Assembly: GCA_026770585.1 (NCBI GenBank)
Contig: MU646649.1
Coordinates: 135,004 to 152,578, forward strand
Direction of reading: 5' to 3'
DNA from: Baffinella frigidus
Lineage: Eukaryota; Cryptophyceae; Cryptomonadales; Baffinellaceae
DNA length: 17,575 nucleotides
Shown: piece by piece, positions 13,725 through 17,575 of the stretch
How positions within the stretch are numbered: the stretch's first letter is position 1
Layout of the letters: each line of letters starts with the position of its first letter
Position numbers and translations under genes: made by a program
Notes under the pieces: generated by a model
Database searches by the model: none
What the model was told of the DNA's origin: nothing
What the model saw: only the letters and a program-made list of their open reading frames with translations

Positions 13725-14246
13725 GCGCCAGCGCTGCGACGAGAAGCACAGGGACGAGGCACTGAAGAAAACCTGGTTCTCAGAACTTGACGAACGCGGC
13801 TGCTTCAAGAAGTGCGGAAACTTCCCGAGTCCAGTCGAAGGAAGCGTCAGGTCCGTGTCGCGCGTCGAGAGCCGCAGAATCTCGGCGTAGAGGTCCTTGA
13901 CGAACCCGTTGCCTGTCTTACCGACACCCTCCGACGCCACGCGGTAGGACAGCATGGCGTGCATCAGCATCCCGCGGAGTGAGAACGGCTTTAGCTGGGG
14001 CAGGTCGAGGTCTGGGACCTGACTGGAAACTTCCGGGTGGCGGACCTCGCCTCCGAGAGTCCTGGGTGTTGCACATATGTCCGGCGGCCCCCCTCCTGCT
14101 TCATCTCCATCTTCCTGAACTTGGCCAGGCGGAGTCACGGTCGCCACCGATTGTTCGAACTCGCGCTCCACGTCCTCCAGCCACCCGGTTTCTTGGGCCG
14201 CTGCTGGGAGTGCGCTCATGCCCGCCCTCGTGAGATGCTGACCTCA
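13722..14246 (-). pseudogene. TIR-domain protein, N-terminal part
   Basis: A 165-codon minus-strand frame from ATG at 14217-14219 (open to a TGA at 14244-14246) to TGA at 13722. Residues 1-85 are acidic/proline-rich linker with no match. From about residue 85 comes GMLMHAMLSYRVASEG then GNGFVKDLYAEILRL. This fits the first strand and helix of a TIR domain (hydrophobic-SYR, then F-V-x-x-L-Y-x-x-L). Near the end NQVFF..SSLCF..QRW occupies the place of the VFxD..L.DG..W segment, but the Asp and Gly are lost. TIR domains are about 130-150 residues, so this is a half domain ending prematurely. The 12887-12946 fragment carries a well-preserved version of the missing segment 0.8 kb downstream on the same strand. 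The frame is GC-rich with codon-like structure, unlike the repeats around it. It could be a young pseudogene or the first exon of a spliced gene. Confidence 0.5.
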
Positions 14247-14504
14247 GCCAAGAGGAATACAGAGAGGCAAGGTGTAGACCCTTGCCTCAGCAAGAGGAAA
14301 TATGTAATAGACCCCTGGCCTCAGCAGCTAGGCAATAGAAGCCTTCTATTCCCCTTTCAACAGACGTGCAGATAAAAGAAATAAAAGTGAAAGATAAGAT
14401 CAAAGATGACTTCTACGAGTAAGTCATCTCATCTAAAGATGAGAGGTGCAAAGTTGACTTTTGTTACCAGTGTAAACCCCTCGGTGAATGCCGTAGAAAT
14501 TTGA
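14247..14504. other. Spacer with hairpins
   Basis: TAGACCCTTGCCTCAGC and TAGACCCCTGGCCTCAGC are imperfect direct repeats. GATGACTT..AAGTCATC and TCTCATCT-AA-AGATGAGA are two adjacent hairpins (about 14405-14452). No gene is seen. Confidence 0.5.
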
Positions 14505-14945
14505 CCATTTACATTCCATTTACGTAGGATCCTAGAGAAACCAGAAACGCTGAATTATCACTCGTCACTGATCCAGCCTCCGCCCCATACTCTACCCCCA
14601 CAACAACTCCCCTTCGCCTGGCCAGACCTAAACCCCAACAAACAGAGATCCCTTCCAAACAAACAAAACCAACAACCAGGATCAGCTAACCCAGTCTCAG
14701 ATCCTGAACAATCCAAGAAACGGCCCAATTTTCCGCACCCATGGGAGTTCTGTGACAAATGCTGGACCTTTGGTGATCACTACCCTGATTCATGCGACAC
14801 CGAACCAAAGACACAACCACAAGACTTTGAAAGTAAAAGGGAAAACATCCAGAAAAACCACAAAGCAGATTACCTACGCACCAAACGAAACAACAAAACT
14901 GCCAAAAAGACCTCGGGAGGAGGGGCAACTGACAAACAACTATAA
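14505..14945 (+). pseudogene. Open frame without ATG, zinc-knuckle-like motif (retroelement Gag-like)
   Basis: The plus strand is open for 146 codons, from after TGA at 14502 to TAA at 14943-14945, with no ATG in frame. In order: a segment with ETLNYHSSLIQPPP (14544-14585), a Pro/Gln/Asn-rich linker, KKRPNFPHPWEF, then C-D-K-C-W-T-F-G-D-H-Y-P-D-S-C, and a basic Lys/Asn-rich tail (DYLRTKRNNKTAKK). The spacing C-x2-C-x5-H-x4-C is one residue longer than the CCHC knuckle (C-x2-C-x4-H-x4-C) of Gag-type proteins. Flexible linker, knuckle and basic tail fit a nucleic-acid-binding protein, possibly the end of a Ty1/copia-like Gag. No protease, integrase or reverse transcriptase is seen nearby. It ends at the border of the CCCTAAA array. 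It may be an internal exon or a relic. Confidence 0.45.
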
Positions 14946-14946
14946 A

Positions 14947-15425
14947 CCGTGAACACTAAACCCTAAACCGTGAACACTAAACCCAAATCCCAAACACTTA
15001 ACTCTACACCCTAAACCCTAAACCCTAAACCCTAAACCCTACACCCTACACCCTGAACCCTAAACACTAAACACAAAACCATAAACAATAGAACCCTAAA
15101 CCCTGCACCCTAAACCCTCACCCATAACCAATCAACCCTACACCATCAACCACATAACCCAAACCGTAAATCCTAACCCGGAAACTCTAAACCCTAAACC
15201 CTAAACCTTAAGAAAGGACATAACCCCGAACACTGAACCTGACACCCGACATGAAAACCCAACACCCCAAAACCAAACCCCAAACCTGAAGCCCCAGACC
15301 AGAATCCCGAAACCCAAATGCGAAACCCATAAACCAAAACCCAAAACACCAAACCTAAAACGAGAAACCTGAAACCCGAAACTCGAAACCCGAAAACCCA
15401 AAAACCCAAACCCCAAACCCTAAAC
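14947..15425 (-). repeat. CCCTAAA array (C-rich on plus strand)
   Basis: Clean CCCTAAA units near 15005-15035 and 15190-15215 lie in a long degenerate region with CACTAAA, CCCAAAA and CCCGAAA variants. Orientation is opposite to the larger arrays before 12.9 kb. Confidence 0.9.
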
Positions 15426-15645
15426 TGATTACTGATTACTGAATTTATAAAGAGGTTTCGCCGTTATTGCCTAACCCGTGCCATTACCAGACTATGATCG
15501 GTCCATGTTATACCCCGCTCAGTCTGTCTCCGAGGGATGCTCCCCGAAGATTGGCGCAAATGAAGTAGACGACGAAGAAGAAGGAGAGGTTTGGTAGGTC
15601 CACGATGAGGAGTTACTGATTACTGATAAATGAATCAGTAATCAA
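15426..15645. mobile_element. Possible short element with TGATTACTGATT ends
   Basis: CTGATTACTGATTACTGA at 15426-15442 and AATCAGTAATCA near 15630-15643 are in inverted orientation. A second GTTACTGATTACTGATAA at 15610 also pairs with the right end to form a small foldback. The element would be about 220 bp and lie at the edge of the CCCTAAA array. Low complexity makes the ends uncertain. Confidence 0.4.
15475..15597 (+). pseudogene. Short acidic open frame
   Basis: Forty codons open to TAG at 15595-15597, reading PVPLPDYDRSMLYPAQSVSE then GCSPKIGANEVDDEEEGEVW. There is an ATG at 15505. The composition looks protein-like (acidic tail), but no family is recognised. GGTAGGTC at the end could be a donor site (TG|GTAGGT). 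A different frame opens at 15665, so the two could be exons of one gene; this is speculative. Confidence 0.25.
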
Positions 15646-15664
15646 TAACAAACAAACCACATAA

Positions 15665-16096
15665 TTTGACCTCGTCGATGTAGACCTATCATTCCCCTGG
15701 GTTCCAGAAAAGGGAGGAGTCGGATTGTTCGACCGATCCTCAGATCGGTTAGCCAATCCAGCTCGAGTCGGCTCCTCCAGGGAGCCGACTCCTCCATCCG
15801 GCTGTATGTCGTTGAATTTACCCCGTGGCTATTCCGCGATGGTTATACCACATTTGACCTTCCAAGACTTATGCCTCAACCTCTTCGCAGGTTTGACTTT
15901 CTGGAGAGGCCCGATGGTGAGGCATGTCAAAGGGTCTTGTGGGCCCTTTGAGTCGTCTGCATGTATGCATGTATGGCTTACAGATCCTTCTCTACTCGAC
16001 CCGCGCCGGTTCCCTCAGCTTCACTTCGTTCCTCACCTGATGTGGTGTTTTGGGCGGCGGTCTTCTTTTTGGACCCCCCTGGGGGTCGCCCTTTAG
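15665..16096 (+). CDS. Hypothetical open frame, 143 codons
   Basis: Open from after TAA (15662) to TAG (16094-16096), beginning FDLVDVDLSFPWVPEKGGVG. No ATG lies near the beginning; the first in-frame ATG is well inside (about 15806, MSLNLPRGY). Two perfect or near-perfect hairpins fall inside the frame (15733-15752 and 15765-15791), which is unusual for coding sequence. No domain is recognised. It could be an exon, a relic or chance. Confidence 0.25.
   Translation, partial: FDLVDVDLSFPWVPEKGGVGLFDRSSDRLANPARVGSSREPTPPSGCMSLNLPRGYSAMVIPHLTFQDLCLNLFAGLTFWRGPMVRHVKGSCGPFESSACMHVWLTDPSLLDPRRFPQLHFVPHLMWCFGRRSSFWTPLGVAL
15765..15791. repeat. Perfect hairpin GAGTCGGCTCC/GGAGCCGACTC
   Basis: Eleven-bp arms with a 5-nt loop, preceded 13 bp upstream by a smaller hairpin ACCGATC-CTCA-GATCGGT. 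No T-tract follows. Since the setting is eukaryotic, a bacterial terminator is not proposed. Confidence 0.85.
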
Positions 16097-16181
16097 ACCA
16101 TTTAGATATTCTTGGGGTGACCTGTTGAGAAGGAAGGGCCACCATTTAGATAATGCGGAGAAAGGAGTTGGAGCTAAACTC

Positions 16182-16210
16182 ACCACCACCACCACCACCA
16201 AAAAAAAAAA
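16182..16210 (+). repeat. CCA microsatellite followed by A10
   Basis: Six CAC/CCA triplets and then ten As. No target duplication marks it as a retroposed poly(A) tail. Confidence 0.7.
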
Positions 16211-16324
16211 CGGATCCTACAACGTCACAGCACATTTTTGTTATGATTTTGGTTTTGTTGATTTGGAGGTGTCTTCAGGAATACGCGCTTCGTGCGCTTG
16301 GACACTCGGGGTTAGGGGTTGGAA

Positions 16325-16980
16325 GCCTAAACCCTAAACCCTAAACCCCAAACCCTAAACCCTAAACCCTAAACCAGGCTGAAAAAGAACCAGCCGGAGA
16401 CACGCCTGCACCCCAAACCTAAAACCCCAAACCCCAAACCCAAAACCCCAAACCCCAAACCCCAAACCCCGAATCCCTAACCCCAAACCCTAAAAACTAA
16501 ACCCTAAACCCTAAAACAAACTAAACCCTGAACCCCGAACCCTAAACCCTAAACCCTGGACCTTCAACAATGAGCCCTTAACCCTAAACCCTAAACCCTA
16601 ACATCCCTAACAACCACAACAACCCTAACAACACTAACAACCCTAACAACCCTAACAACCCTAACAACCCTAACAATCCCTAAAACCCTAACAACCCTAA
16701 CAATCCCAACAACTACAAACTAAAGAACAACTCCCCAAACCCCAACAACCCTAACAACCCTAATACCCCTAACAACCCTAAAGCCTAAATGCTAAACCCT
16801 AATCCCTTGAACCCTCTACCCTCTACCCTCTACCCTCTACCCTCTACCCTCTACCCTCTACCCTCTACCCTCTACCCTCTACCCTAAACCCTAAACCCTA
16901 AACCCTAAACCCTAAACCCTAAACCCTAAACCCTAAACCCTAAACCCTAAACCTTAAACCCTAAACCCTAAACCCTATAT
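16325..16980 (-). repeat. C-rich telomere-like blocks: CCCTAAA, CCCTAACAA, CCCTCTA
   Basis: CCCTAAA/CCCCAAA mixture (16325-16600) with a short unique interruption at about 16376-16410, a 9-bp CCCTAACAA array (about 16610-16790), eleven nearly perfect CCCTCTA units (16811-16885), then about fourteen nearly perfect CCCTAAA units to 16977. Variants are sorted into homogeneous sub-blocks, and the clean CCCTAAA block is the best-preserved telomere-type array in the window. Confidence 0.95.
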
Positions 16981-17023
16981 CTAGAGGTGAAAAGGGTGAC
17001 TTTGGTTTCCACTCGGGTCATGA

Positions 17024-17405
17024 CCCTCCGACCGGACGGCGTCTGAACATTTTCGTAAAGAAACGCAGAATTATCACTCGTCACTGATCCAGGCTCCGCG
17101 CCGCAACCCGAGACATGTCCCAGGCGTCATTCCTCCCCCCCCTCTTTTCACAGCAGCACGGTGGCAGGATGCGCGGAAGTTGCTCGATGACGGCGCAGAC
17201 GTCGAGGAAAGAGGGGCGGAATTTCGATCCGATTTTGACACTGCCCCGCTGCACCAAGCCTGTTACAACCATCCGAACATTTGCCGGGCTACTGATCCAC
17301 CACAGGACGGACGTGTCTGGCAGGACAACCCGTCAAGCCACAGCGCTGCATTTCGCTGCACGTCATCATGACCCTAAAGCCGTTTTTTTGAGCGGGCTGG
17401 TCTGA
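17024..17405 (+). pseudogene. Ankyrin-repeat protein fragment with one-base frameshift
   Basis: An open frame from 17024 contains ETQNYHSSLIQAP (17060-17100), then PLFTAARWQDARKLLDDGAD and VEERG (repeat 1), then DTAPLHQACYNHPNIC (repeat 2 start). At 17283-17286 (CGGG) an extra base shifts the frame. The adjacent frame continues LLIHHRTDVSGRTTRQ (end of repeat 2) and ATALHFAARHHDPKAV (repeat 3) to TGA at 17403-17405. TPLH-like turns (APLH, TALH), A-A pairs and LL-x-x-GADV are typical ankyrin features; such repeats mediate protein-protein binding. Real families usually have more repeats, so this is truncated as well as shifted. It follows the clean CCCTAAA block by about 50 bp. An assembly or read error at the G run is the alternative to true decay. 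Confidence 0.75.
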
Positions 17406-17575
17406 AAAACGGTCACCTCAAAAAAACATGGCCGGAGATCCTTACATTTTCCCTTAGGTCCAAATTTTTCAATGGCCGGAAACGATTTTGAAAAAGACTT
17501 GAAATCGTAAGGGGCCCTTAAATTTGCCCATTTTTTTCAGCCCACGGCGCCCCGCATGGCGCCCCCCCACTCCCC
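17406..17575. other. Sequence after the ankyrin fragment, no gene
   Basis: GCCGTTTTTTTGAG and CTCAAAAAAACATGGC form an imperfect inverted repeat (about 17379-17433). ATGGCCGG occurs twice, and GGCGCC-CCGCAT-GGCGCC is a short palindrome near the window end. This may be 3' untranslated or intergenic. Confidence 0.5.

Noticed and set aside
15194-15416. Minus-strand frames with GFRVSGFRF/WVLGFGF repeats
   Set aside because: They are translations of degenerate TTTGGGG/TTTCGGG-type repeats.
15765-15791. Rho-independent terminator
   Set aside because: The stem-loop is strong but no T-run follows, and the surroundings are eukaryotic.
16182-16210. Poly(A) tail of a retroposed gene
   Set aside because: Only ten As directly after a CCA microsatellite, with no coding relic upstream that I can recognise and no target duplication.

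Overview
This window reads as nuclear DNA of a eukaryote, most likely subtelomeric or from an old telomere-associated region. The main sign is the many interstitial blocks of TTTAGGG (CCCTAAA on the other strand) and its variants TTGAGGG, TTTCGGG, TCTCGGG, TTCAGGG, CCCTCTA and CCCTAACAA. No bacterial operon, ribosome-binding-site pattern, rRNA, tRNA or CRISPR array is visible. TTTAGGG is the telomere repeat of plants, many green algae and several alveolate algae. Together with ankyrin-repeat and TIR-domain fragments, medium GC, and AT-rich intron-like blocks next to good splice-site consensus, it makes a chromerid-type alga (for example Chromera velia) a reasonable guess. That is inference, not proof.

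There is no clearly intact long gene. Nearly all long ATG-started open frames are artefacts of GA/CT microsatellites or 7-bp repeats. What can be supported is a graveyard of short coding fragments.

Layout. 1-3300: minus-strand fragments of a recurrent gene family, in several diverged copies cut up by GA/CT tracts, plus a foldback element. 3550-6890: G-rich telomere-like arrays around an AT-rich tandem repeat (about 280-316 bp unit). 7000-8250: minus-strand exon fragments, several preceded by a pyrimidine-rich CAG acceptor. 8400-10170: short inverted-repeat elements sharing a CCACACAGC end. 9950-10990: minus-strand repeats encoding a VDNVLLEL-type peptide, with CAG|GTAA donor-like sites. 11600-12890: variant telomere-like arrays, with one inverted-repeat element split by a 474-bp insertion. 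12887-14246: two pieces of TIR-domain coding sequence on the minus strand, separated by two foldback elements. 14505-14945: a plus-strand open frame without an ATG, carrying a zinc-knuckle-like motif. 14947-16980: the same telomere-like repeats, now C-rich, flanking small plus-strand open frames. 17024-17405: an ankyrin-repeat gene fragment with a one-base frame break.

The larger telomere-like arrays are G-rich on the plus strand up to about 12.9 kb and C-rich after 14.9 kb, so the TIR/zinc-knuckle island sits at a head-to-head switch. Most intriguing for follow-up are the TIR pieces bounded by foldback elements, the 14-codon segment shared in frame by the zinc-knuckle and ankyrin open frames, the repeated exon fragments with preserved splice signals, and the nested insertion with a likely 4-bp target duplication.
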